From contig CM055319.2 in the NCBI GenBank assembly GCA_029255685.2, positions 25,205,568 to 25,269,567 of the forward strand: a stretch of 64,000 bases of DNA, read 5' to 3'. How positions within the stretch are numbered: the first letter of the stretch is position 1; the number at the start of each line of letters is the position of its first letter. Shown here piece after piece: positions 1 through 9,924 of the stretch. This stretch comes from Silene conica. Its lineage: Eukaryota > Streptophyta > Magnoliopsida > Caryophyllales > Caryophyllaceae. Under the pieces are notes generated by a model. It had not been told where the DNA came from, did not search any database, and saw only the letters and a list, made by a program, of their open reading frames with translations. The translations under genes and the position numbers were made by a program.

Positions 1-112
1 TTCAAAATTGGCGTACAATTCCACATGAAAAACAAAACATTATATATCATAACGATGAGGTTGAATAGAGTACACGAGAAAATGAATTATTACATGAATT
101 CATAAAAGAGTA
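1..112 (-). other. 3' untranslated end of Copia element B
   Basis: This stretch is the reverse complement of the sequence just downstream of the stop codon in Copia A (around 8057-8165). It is therefore the transcribed 3' flank of Copia B. The rest of the 3' UTR, the polypurine tract and the 3' LTR of B lie to the left of the window. Confidence 0.8.
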
Positions 113-1348
113 CTACAACTCAGGAACACATCTAATTCCCATGGAATGAATGTGCCCTTCATGCTTATCACGTGGTAATGCTTTAGTGAGAGAATCAGCT
201 ATGTTGTCATCCGTAGTGATCTTATCAATGAAAATCTCCTTTTCCTCCACGTAATCTCTGATTAGATGAGCTTTCCTTTGTACATGCCTAGCCTTGTTGT
301 TAGACTTATGCTCCTTAGCTTGGAAGATGGCACCTTTATTATCACAATAAACGGTGATTGGGTCATTCGAACTAGGCACTACTGATAGTCCTTGTAAGAA
401 TTGACGCATCCATATTGCTTCCTTAGCTGCTTCTGAGGCGGCATAGTACTCGGACTCAGTCGTAGAATCTGTTGTAACACTCTGTTTAGAACTTTTCCAG
501 CTGACAGCAGCGCCATTAAGAGTAAAAACGAATCCAGACTGAGATTTCGAGTCATCTCGATCCGTTTGGAAGCTAGCATCTGCGTAACCCGTGGCGCAGA
601 GCGTTGAGTCACCTCCATAAGTCAATCCCCAATCTTTAGTCCTCCGTAGGTACTTAAGAATGTTTTTCACGGTCATCCAGTGTTGTTCACCTGGATGAGC
701 TTGGAATCGACTGGTCATACTCAATGCATATGCAACGTCTGGACGTGTGCATATCATGGCATACATGATCGATCCTATTGCCGAAGCATAAGGAATCCGA
801 CTCATGCGCTCTTTCTCTTCCAATGTCTTAGCTTCTTGAGACTTGCTCAAGTGAAGCCCACTAGTCATAGGAAGGAACCCTTTCTTAGAGTTCGTCATGC
901 TGAATCTCTCTAGAATCTTATCTATGTAAGACTCCTGACTGAGAGACAACATCCGTCGTGATCTATCCCTGTAGATGCGGATGCCCAAAATTCTTTGTGC
1001 CTCTCCCAGATCTTTCATCTGGAAATGGTTTTTCAACCATGCTTTAACCGAAGATAAGAGAGGTATGTCATTCCCAATCAAGAGTATGTCATCGACATAC
1101 AGTACTAGGAAGACAATCTTGCTCCCACTCGACTTGATATAGAGACATGGTTCCTCGACTGATCGAACGAATCCATTCTCTTTTATCACTTGGTCGAAGC
1201 GATGATTCCAACTCCGCGATGCTTGCTTAAGTCCATAGATGGAACGCTTAAGCTTGCAAACCTTCTTAGGATGTTCTGGATCAATAAAACCCTCGGGTTG
1301 TACCATGTACAACTCTTCCTCCAAATAATCGTTTAAGAAGGCGGTTTT
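113..1348 (-). pseudogene. Copia B pol, 3' portion (reverse transcriptase to RNase H), severed by Copia A
   Basis: Open for 412 codons on the minus strand. It begins inside the RT domain just after MDV, at K-TAFLN, and ends at the pol stop. Visible marks are the RT motif YGLKQASRSWN, the active-site box YVDDILL, and RNase H with GYADASFQ and TTESEYYAA. The missing N-terminal part continues at 9925-12720. Insertion of Copia A split a codon-perfect frame: 9925-12720 is exactly 932 codons and this segment is 412 codons including the stop, so B was an uninterrupted Gag-Pol of about 1343 residues before the insertion. The few codons beyond 1348 that stay open belong to the LTR of A and are not B coding sequence. 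B itself can no longer make a functional polyprotein. Confidence 0.92.
1344..1348. repeat. Target-site duplication of Copia A, left copy
   Basis: GTTTT directly precedes the TG of the 5' LTR of A. GTTGT (9920-9924) directly follows the CA of the 3' LTR. They match at four of five positions. The undisturbed sequence in A itself (reverse complement of its own RT) reads GCGGTTTTAACG, which shows that the left copy is original and that one T to G change followed on the right. Confidence 0.8.
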
Positions 1349-2349
1349 TGTTGGGGCTGGTGTCCTTGACAATTAAGTACAATGACTTATTAAATCTCTT
1401 TAAGGATCACAAGGGCATACTTTTGTATTATTACCAGTTGATCCACGTTTATCAATAACGGTTGGTTTGCTAGATAAGTTTGACGTTATTGTCATACGGA
1501 TGGCGGTGATCAACTGGTCCCTATACGTCACACCTATAGGACACGTTTGAGAGATGTGAAGGTATGAAAATACAATCACATTTATGCCGGATATGACTAA
1601 ACAGTTAGTCAGAGGTATTGACTATTAAATTAGTCAATAAGATGTTGAGATTATTATTTAATACGGATTAAATAATTTTAGCTTATACGGATTGCATGAT
1701 TAATTCGTAAAATTAAATATAAACGGTTATATTTAATTAAATATTGTATTCGCGTATTAATATAAACAGTTATATTGATTTGGGTAATTATACAATATCG
1801 TAATTTTATCAGACCATTATTAATACATCGACTGCATTAATATCTGATAACATGCATACGATTTATAAACAAAACCCGCGAATAAAGTTTAGCTAAATGG
1901 GTCGAATCACAAATTAGAATAAGGTAAGAGTGGAAAGCCCACTCCTACCCTATTGGAAATTTCGGCCAAAAGAGCTACATAAGGAGGAGGACTCTCATTA
2001 TGTCAGGGACTCTTGTTTCACTGTTTAAACAAATCTCAAGGAAAAATTAGGGTTTTGAGAGCTTTCTTCTCCCAAAACCTCAGATCTCACATCTAAAACC
2101 TAAATAGCTCTCCCAATATTGCAAGGCAGTTGGAGAGGATTTCTAGCACACGCGGCCACGTCTCATTCTAAGTCTTGGGTGCAAGTTATAGGAGGGAATT
2201 TGTGTTAATTCCTGTTCTTAGGCCTTTCGCACAAGGACCAAAGGTTGATTTCTTTTTCATGCTTTTTATTAACTTATGACTATAATCACAATTGTATGTT
2301 TCATTATAATCCTGCAAGTTTGGGGCGAATACATGCTTTATTCCCTACA
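1349..2349 (+). repeat. 5' LTR of Copia A
   Basis: It is bounded by TG...CA, and the same 1001 bp recur at 8919-9919. The U3 part (about 1440-1900) holds several AT-rich palindromes around MYB-core-like AACGGTT/ACAGTTA motifs, for example near 1715-1745 and 1755-1775. A short hairpin with arms CATAAGGAG/CTCCTTATG lies at 1978-2002; this copy has one mismatch in the right arm. The boundary is fixed by the primer binding site that follows. Confidence 0.95.
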
Positions 2350-2351
2350 AG

Positions 2352-2364
2352 TGGTATCAGAGCC
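2352..2364 (+). promoter_or_regulatory. Primer binding site of Copia A (initiator Met tRNA)
   Basis: TGGTATCAGAGCC lies two bases after the LTR. This is the standard plant Copia primer site complementary to the 3' end of tRNA-iMet, where minus-strand DNA synthesis starts. Confidence 0.92.
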
Positions 2365-2587
2365 AGGCCATGAAAATTTTACCTTTGTGTTTTTCGTAAG
2401 TTTTAAAACCTGAAAAATCGTCTTCTGCCGCTAAGTCGGTCGATCGACCCCCCGTTGCGGTCGGTCGACCGCCTCCTGCGTGTTTTTCTGTTTCGACAGT
2501 TTATCTTTTGTGAGAAATCGTGTTCAGAAACTCGGTTTCGTGTTTTGTGGTCGGTCGACCTGTTTTTCGGGTCGGTCGACCATTCGG

Positions 2588-2636
<49 letters not shown>

Positions 2637-4025
2637 GTCAGGTGGTCGGTAGACCTGTTTTTCCGGTCGGTAGACCACCCTGTAACAGACTCGTTTTTTT
2701 TATTTTCCGAAAATAACATGTTTTATTTTCACATGGCCTTTAGTAATATACTATATACGGAAATAGTATATTATTAAATTTGTGAAACGGTTCACCCTCG
2801 TTTGATACATATTATTTTAAAACGGTTTAAAATAATAGGATTATAAACTTATTAAAATTAAAGTGGTTAAAACGGTATAATCACATAATTTTAATCCTAA
2901 AAGGTGGTTTGGTAAAAATTTGTTAATCATAATAACAGTATTATGTCATGTATGAATTTTATTTAGTTGATGCATTTTATTTATCGTCTTGTTGAATGCC
3001 TCGTGAATGCTTTCCATAACGTATTTAATTTTGCAAACGGTTGTAACTTAGTGTGGCCTTAGAAGATTGTGTTACCGTAATGATGGGACACAGTCTTGCT
3101 TGTAATTTTGAGATCTTGAATCTCCGTTTTGGGTTTTTGCCATGTAATTACTTTTGTATTTAAATTAGAATGTATCTAGGACTACTATTGTAATTTAAAT
3201 TAGTAATTTTGTGAAGACCAAAGACGGAGACCGGATGCTCACTCCCGCTGCAAGGACCAAGATGGAACATCAAGACAAGCTTCTAGGGTCCAACGGTGGA
3301 TTCCAAGTTGTTTTATGTTTATTTTGGTAGGATAGGCCACACTAGGACTTTTTATTTACGTTTATTGCTTTCACTTTATGCTTTCATCGATAATAGCTTG
3401 CATCATATTCCGCCTAAAACCAAACCACCTATATCATGCCTGAAAACTGACTCATGTAGAGGTTACGCGTTAGTTTTCTGTGACAATACTGATGTCACAT
3501 GTCAATTGCAAAGCCATCACTTTATTTCATTCATTCACGAATATGCTAGATTTTAGTTCACTTAATATGAATAAATATAAGTCGATGGGGTCTTCCTCGT
3601 ATAACCAAAAATTGAGAATAGTCTTTATAAATCAGCCTCCCATGAATCCCTTCTTCGTCGGTAGGCATAATATGACCCCTTCTACGTCGGGTAAGTGGGA
3701 ACAGATGATTTATTTTATCTCAACATCATGGTCACTCGATAATATCCAGTGACTGAGATGGACTAATAGATAGGATTTACGGAAATCTATCGACCAAGAG
3801 TTCCAACGGTGGAATTAGCCAAACTGTGGGCTTATCAATATACGGAAATTGAGTCTTGGGATCATTTATATAATTCTTGAGGGAGATCAATTATATAAAT
3901 GCATGAGTCTACGAGTTTAAATTCAATTTAATATAGACTTAAATCACAACAATGAGTTGCTTATATGGTTTTGTTTTATCTTCTTTTCAGTCTAGAACAC
4001 GTTCAATTAAACTGCTGTATAACTA
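2365..4025 (+). other. Untranslated leader of Copia A with paired GTCGGTCGACC motifs and a 41-bp A tract
   Basis: About 1.66 kb lies between the primer site and the gag ATG and has no convincing ORF. Between 2430 and 2690 there are six copies of a GGTCGGTCGACC-like motif (the last two read GGTCGGTAGACC), arranged as three pairs about 20 bases apart. An uninterrupted A tract lies at 2592-2632. The rest (about 3190-4025) matches the leader of B closely. The conserved, long and structured leader suggests packaging or translation signals, but that is inference. Confidence 0.8.
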
Positions 4026-7000
4026 ATGGCTGGTGAAGACCCAATGCCAAGTGCCAAGCTCGCACGTGAATCCTGGCTAAAAGCCTTCATGGACTCCATG
4101 AATCAGTCCACAAGACTGAGGAATGATGGGTCAAACTTCTCTGACTGGGAGGCAGCACTACGGAATGCTGCCATTGCTGACGGAAAGCTCAAGTACTTAA
4201 CTGAGCCCATTCCGCCACACCCAGGAACTGGAGCTAGAGCTAACGAAGTTCGCACTCATAGCGACTTCGTCATGGAAGCGGGTGCGATAAAGAACATACT
4301 CATCTATGCAATGGAATCCAATTTGCAAAGACGCTTCATAACCCATGGTGCAAACAAGATTTTCACCACGCTCACTAACGAATTCTCAAAGGCTCCGAGA
4401 ATCGTTTCTTATGAGCATACCTGTCGCTTCTTTGAGGCAAAACTCCAGAAGGGCCAAGCTGTTAGCCCACATATTCTTCACATGATTGAGAAATCGAGAA
4501 ACTGGAGGCCCTAAACTGCAAGATCAGTGAGAACATAATCGTTGATCGAATGCTTCATTCGCTTCATGATGGGTTCGCCCTCTTCAGGGCCAACTATTAC
4601 ATGAACGACATGAAGAAGTCTCCTCATGAGCACCACTCCCTTCTCGTACAGACCGAGAAGGATCTGAAATTAAGTGGGAGCATGAAGCAGGATGTTCTCA
4701 TGATCTCCAGTAAGGGAAAGGGTAAGGGGAAGGCTAAAGCTCAGGGCGACCTAGCAGTAGGTAAGCCCAGGTTCAAGAAACCAGGATTTACTAAGAGTGG
4801 GCCAGGTGAGTCGAGCAACTCACAGGGCAAGACTAAGAGCAAGGATACTAGCATGGAATGTCACCATTGCCACAAGACTGGGCATTGGAGGCGCTCATGC
4901 CCCGTGTATCGCGAGGACATTAAGGCAGGCCGCGTTACTCCTGTTGGTATGTCTTCTTCTTCTTTTATTCACATGATTGAGATTAACCATGCAAGTTGCG
5001 GAACTTGGGTACTTGATACTGGTTGTGGTTCTCATCTATGTAATCATGTGCAGGGCCTCCGAAACCAAGAACCCCTAATCAAGGGTGAGGTGGACCTGCG
5101 TGTCGGGAATGGAGCACGTGTTGCTGCAGTCTCGAAGGGAACATACGTGATCCAGCTTCCAAGTGGATTCGAGTTATTTTTATATAACTGTTATTATGTT
5201 CCTAGTTTGTCCAAAAACATTATTTCAGTTTCTGCGCTTGACAAACTCGGCTTTTCATTTGTAATAGAGAATAATAGCTGTATTTTCTCCTTACACAATA
5301 TGATTTATGGCAAGGCAGTTTCCATGAATGGAATTTATGTTTTAGATCAAACCACTGAAATATTACATGTGAATAATAAGAAATTAAAGGTGGGTGACAA
5401 AGATCAAACTTATCTATGGCATTGTCGTATGGGACACATAAATGAGAAACGCGTAAAACAGCTCATATAGAACGGAGCTATCTCGCCCTTTGATTTCGAA
5501 TCATATGGCACGTGTGAATCATGTCTCATCGGCAAAATGACTCGTATTTCCTTCAAAGGTGTTGGAATGTGCGCTGCCGACCTATTAGGACTCATACATA
5601 CCGACGTATGTGGCCCTATGTCGATCAACGCACGAGAAGGCTATAGGTATTTCATCACTTTCACGGATGATTTGAGTAGATATGGCTATGTCTACTTGAT
5701 GAAACATAAAAGTGAATCCTTTGACAAGTTCAAAGAATACCAGAATCGGGTACAGAACCAGCTGGGTAGAAAGATTAAAGCACTACGTTCGGATCGTGGT
5801 GGTGAGTATCTTTCACACGAGTTTGATCAACACCTTAAAGACTGTGGCATCGTGCTACAGTTGACTCCACCTGGAACACCACAATTAAATGGTGTGTCCG
5901 AACGGAGAAATCGAACTCTACTTGATATGGTTCGATCCATGATGAGTCACACCGTCGTGCCTGATTCATTGTGGGGCTATGCTCTTTTGTCGGCCGCTCT
6001 AATACTTAACCGAAGTCCGTCTAAAGCTGTTGACAAGACTCCATACGGATTATGGAAGGGAACGGTCCCTAACTTGTCCTTTATTCGGGTTTGGGGCTGC
6101 GAGGCTTATGTCAAGTGGAGACACGAGGATAAGCTCGGCCCGCGATCGGTCAAGACATACTTTATAGGTTATCCAAAGGGAACTTTTGGTCATTACTTCT
6201 ACTCGCCAACCGAACAACGTGTTTTTGTTGCGGCTAGTGCGACGTTCTTAGAGAAAGAATTTCTCGCGAACAAGTCGAGTAATAGAACCTTCGAGTTATC
6301 GGAGGTTCAAGAACCAACTGCCGAGCAACCATTGGAGGAAACAGTTCCTTCAACCGAGGCTGCGGTAGATATTCCTGAGGAACCTAGGAGGTTGGGAAGA
6401 GTCTCTATTCCACCGGACAGATACATTGGTATGGTCGAGGAACACGATACAGATGACGTCTTACTCCTAGAGGGTAATGAACCCACAACCTATAAAGGTG
6501 TCATGACCAGTTCTGACTCAAAGCTATGGCTAGAAGCCATGCAATCCGAGATGGACTCCATGTATGAGAACAACGTGTGGGATCTTGTGGACCTACCTGC
6601 AAAGGTACGTCCCCTTCAATGCAAATGGCTTTACAAGATAAAGCATGCCGTGGAAGGACAACAAGATATCCACAAGGCTAGACTAGTTGCTAAAGGTTTC
6701 ACTCAAGTGCCAGGCTTGCACTATGATGAGATCTTTGCACCCGTAGTCATGCTACGTTCCATTCGGATTATCTTAGCGATCGCCGCATTTCATGATTATG
6801 AAATATGGCAAATGGACGTTAAAACCGCCTTCTTAAACGGTTATTTGGAGGAAGAGTTGTACATGGTACAACCCGAGGGTTTTATCGATCCAGCACATCC
6901 TAAGAAAGTTTGCAAGCTTAAGCGTTCCATCTATGGACTTAAGCAAGCATCGCGGAGTTGGAATCATCGCTTCGACCAAGTGATAAAAGAGAATGGGTTC

Positions 7001-8056
7001 ATTCGATCAGTCGAGGAACCATGTCTCTATATCAAGTCGAGTGGGAGCAAGATTGTATTCCTAGTACTGTATGTCGATGACATACTCTTGATTGGGAATG
7101 ACATACCTCTCCTATCTTCGGTTAAAGCATGGTTGAAAAACCATTTCCAGATGAAAGATCTGGGAGAGGCACAAAGAATTTTGGGCATCCGTATCTACAG
7201 GGATAGATCACGACGGATGTTGTCTCTCAGTCAGGAGTCTTATATAGATAAGATTCTAGAGAGATTCAGTATGACGAACTCCAAGAAAGGGTTCCTTCTT
7301 ATGACTCCTGGGCTTCACTTGAGCAAGACTCAAGAAGCTAAGTCACTGGAAGAGAAAGAGCGCATGAGTCGGATTCCTTATGCTTCGGCAATAGGATCGA
7401 TCATGTATGCCATGATATGCACACGTCCTGATGTTGCATATGCATTGAGTATGACAAGTCGATTCCAAGCTCATCCAGGTGAACAACACTGGATGGCCGT
7501 GAAAAACATTCTTAAGTACCTACGGAGGACTAAAGATTGGGGATTGACTTACGGAGGCGACTCGACGCTCTGCGCCACGGGTTACGCAGATGCTAGCTTC
7601 CAAACGGATCGAGATGACTCGAAATCTCAGTCTGGATTCGTTTTTACTCTTAATGGCGCTGCTGTCAGCTGGAAAAGTTCTAAACAGAGTGTTACAGCAG
7701 ATTCTACGACTGAGTCCGAGTACTATGCCGCCTCGGAAGCAGCTAAGGAAGCAATATGGATGCGTCAATTCTTACAAGGACTCACGGTAGTGCCTAGTTC
7801 GAATGACCCAATCACCGTTTATTGTGACAATAGCGGTGCCATCTTCCAAGCTAAGGAGCATAAGTCTAGCAGCAAGGCTAGACATGTACAACGGAAAGCT
7901 CATCTAATCAGAGATTACGTGGAGCAAAAGGAGATTTTTATTGATAAGATCGCTACGGATGACAACATAGCTGATCCTCTCACAAAAGCATTACCACGTG
8001 ATAAGCATGAAGGGCACATTCATTCCATGGGAATTGGATGTGTTCCTAAGTTGTAG
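4026..8056 (+). pseudogene. Copia A gag-pol, disrupted by one frameshift and one stop
   Basis: A single polyprotein frame encodes Gag, protease, integrase, RT and RNase H. It starts at the ATG of MAGEDPMPSAKL. A one-base deletion near 4490 (compared with B, which has an extra T in the same run) shifts the frame. Translation resumes in the second frame through a CCHC zinc knuckle (CHHCHKTGHWRRSC, about 4857-4900), the protease site LDTGCGSH (about 5013) and the integrase HHCC region. A TAG at 5468-5470 replaces the CAG found in B. The remaining 839 codons (from 5537) cover the integrase DDE core (TDVCGP, FTDD, NGVSERRNRT), the GAG-preintegrase to RT linker, RT with YVDDILL, and RNase H with YADASFQ and TESEYYA. 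With these two lesions, A cannot make a complete polyprotein. Confidence 0.93.
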
Positions 8057-8918
8057 TACTCTTTTATGAATTCATGTAATAATTCATTTTCTCGTGTACT
8101 CTATTCAACCTTATTGTTATGATATAAAATGTTTTGTTTTTCATGTGGAATTGTACGCCAATTTTGAACACCACAAAGTGAACTGATTAACATTACATCG
8201 TTTTGGTCCTTGCTTACCCACTTGAGCTGATAACTCAGGTAATCATTTTGTGACGTTGGTTGATGGTGGGTTCAACGAGCCATAAGTCACGCGGCTGACT
8301 GACCAATCACAAAGGCGAGTTATACGGATATCTCGTAGGACACCCCGTGACAACGTTATGGAGTCCTAAATGTTTTATAACATTGGGTGCCTGGTCGTGG
8401 ATAGGACCTCCATAGTGTTCCTTAGAGTCGAGTCTTTTGACCTTCAACTGTCTCTTGAGATTAAGACAGATTTTGGGTAACTTTGGTTTCTTTCCCACGG
8501 TCACCGTAACAGGGGCCAAGAGGATTTTTTCTGGGTTATTTCATGCTGGGCGATATCGGCAGGATTCGAGTTGAGGGATATATCCAAACCCTTATCAGGA
8601 TTTTATCATTTCTCAGGGCCACTCGAGGAGTAGTAACTGAAATGCATGGCCATGCTCGAATACAGATTCGTTTTATCAGTTAAGTTACTCTCTAGTCGGG
8701 GAAACCACTCTTGATACAGATCGCTTGTGAGATACGACCTTTGCGAATGCGGATTTGCAAATTGTCTTACATTGAGTGGGAGAAATTTTAAAAGGATATG
8801 AGATTCGGTTATCGCACCTACACTTGTACGGACAAGTGGGAGTTTGTTGGAGCTTGTGTCCTCCACATGTAGTGTGATAACGTCATTGCACATACCCTTG
8901 TACGGACAAGTGGGAGAT
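8057..8918 (+). other. 3' UTR of Copia A with duplicated polypurine tract
   Basis: This is noncoding sequence between the pol stop and the 3' LTR. The polypurine tract, ACAAGTGGGAGAT, sits directly before the LTR (ending 8918). A second, upstream copy of the tract ends near 8843. It is followed by about 50 bp (8844-8895) that begin TGTTGGAG and resemble the first bases of the LTR of Copia C rather than A. See the separate finding. Confidence 0.85.
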
Positions 8919-9919
8919 TGTTGGGGCTGGTGTCCTTGACAATTAAGTACAATGACTTATTAAATCTCTTTAAGGATCACAAGGGCATACTTTTGTATTA
9001 TTACCAGTTGATCCACGTTTATCAATAACGGTTGGCTTGCTAGATAAGTTTGACGTTATTGTCATACGGATGGCGGTGATCAACTGGTCCCTATACGTCA
9101 CACCTATAGGACACGTTTGAGAGATGTGAAGGTATGAAAATACAATCACATTTATGCCGGATATGACTAAACAGTTAGTCAGAGGTATTGACTATTAAAT
9201 TAGTCAATAAGATGTTGAGATTATTATTTAATATGGATTAAATAATTTTAGCTTATACGGATTGCATGATTAATTCGTAAAATTAAATATAAACGGTTAT
9301 ATTTAATTAAATATTGTATTCGCGTATTAATATAAACAGTTATATTGATTTGGGTAATTATACAATATCGTAATTTTATCAGACCATTATTAATACATCG
9401 ACTGCATTAATATCTGATAACATGCATACGATTTATAAACAAAACCCGCGAATAAAGTTTAGCTAAATGGGTCGAATCACAAATTAGAATAAGGTAAGAG
9501 TGGAAAGCCCACTCCTACCCTATTGGAAATTTCGGCCAAAAGAGCTACATAAGGAGGAGGACTCTCCTTATGTCAGGAACTCTTGTTTCACTGTTTAAAC
9601 AAATCTCAAGGAAAAATTAGGGTTTTGAGAGCTTTCTTCTCCCAAAACCTCAGATCTCACATCTAAAACCTAAATAGCTCTCCCAATATTGCAAGGCAGT
9701 TGGAGAGGATTTCTAGCACACGCGGCCACGTCTCATTCTAAGTCTTGGGTGCAAGTTATAGGAGGGAATTTGTGTTAATTCCTGTTCTTAGGCCTTTCGC
9801 ACAAGGACCAAAGGTTGATTTCTTCTTCATGCTTTTTATTAACTTATGACTATAATCACAATTGTATGTTTCATTATAATCCTGCAAGTTTGGGGCGAAT
9901 ACATGCTTTATTCCCTACA
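8919..9919 (+). repeat. 3' LTR of Copia A
   Basis: 1001 bp, nearly identical to 1349-2349. The CATAAGGAG/CTCCTTATG hairpin is perfect here (9548-9572). It ends CCCTACA at 9919, followed by the right TSD and then the interrupted RT of B. Confidence 0.95.
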
Positions 9920-9924
9920 GTTGT

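Larger units (their letters stand above)
1349..9919 (+). mobile_element. Copia A: full-length LTR retrotransposon nested in Copia B
   Basis: An 8571-bp element with two LTRs of equal length (1001 bp each), beginning TGTTGGGGCTGG and ending CCCTACA. It has an initiator-Met type primer site (2352-2364), a leader of about 1.66 kb, a single gag-pol reading frame (4026-8056) and a polypurine tract before the 3' LTR. It lies on the plus strand, opposite to its host element B of the same family. By eye the LTRs differ at about five positions with no indel, so the insertion is recent. Even so, gag-pol carries one frameshift and one nonsense codon, so A is probably non-autonomous and may have been mobilised in trans. 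The RT and the LTR/PPT style look like the Tork/TAR/Angela side of Copia; I do not assign a lineage firmly. Confidence 0.95.

Noticed and set aside
2403..2777. Small ORFs on both strands across the A tract
   Set aside because: They encode poly-Lys or poly-Phe flanked by readings of the GTCGAC repeats, in the noncoding leader of Copia A.
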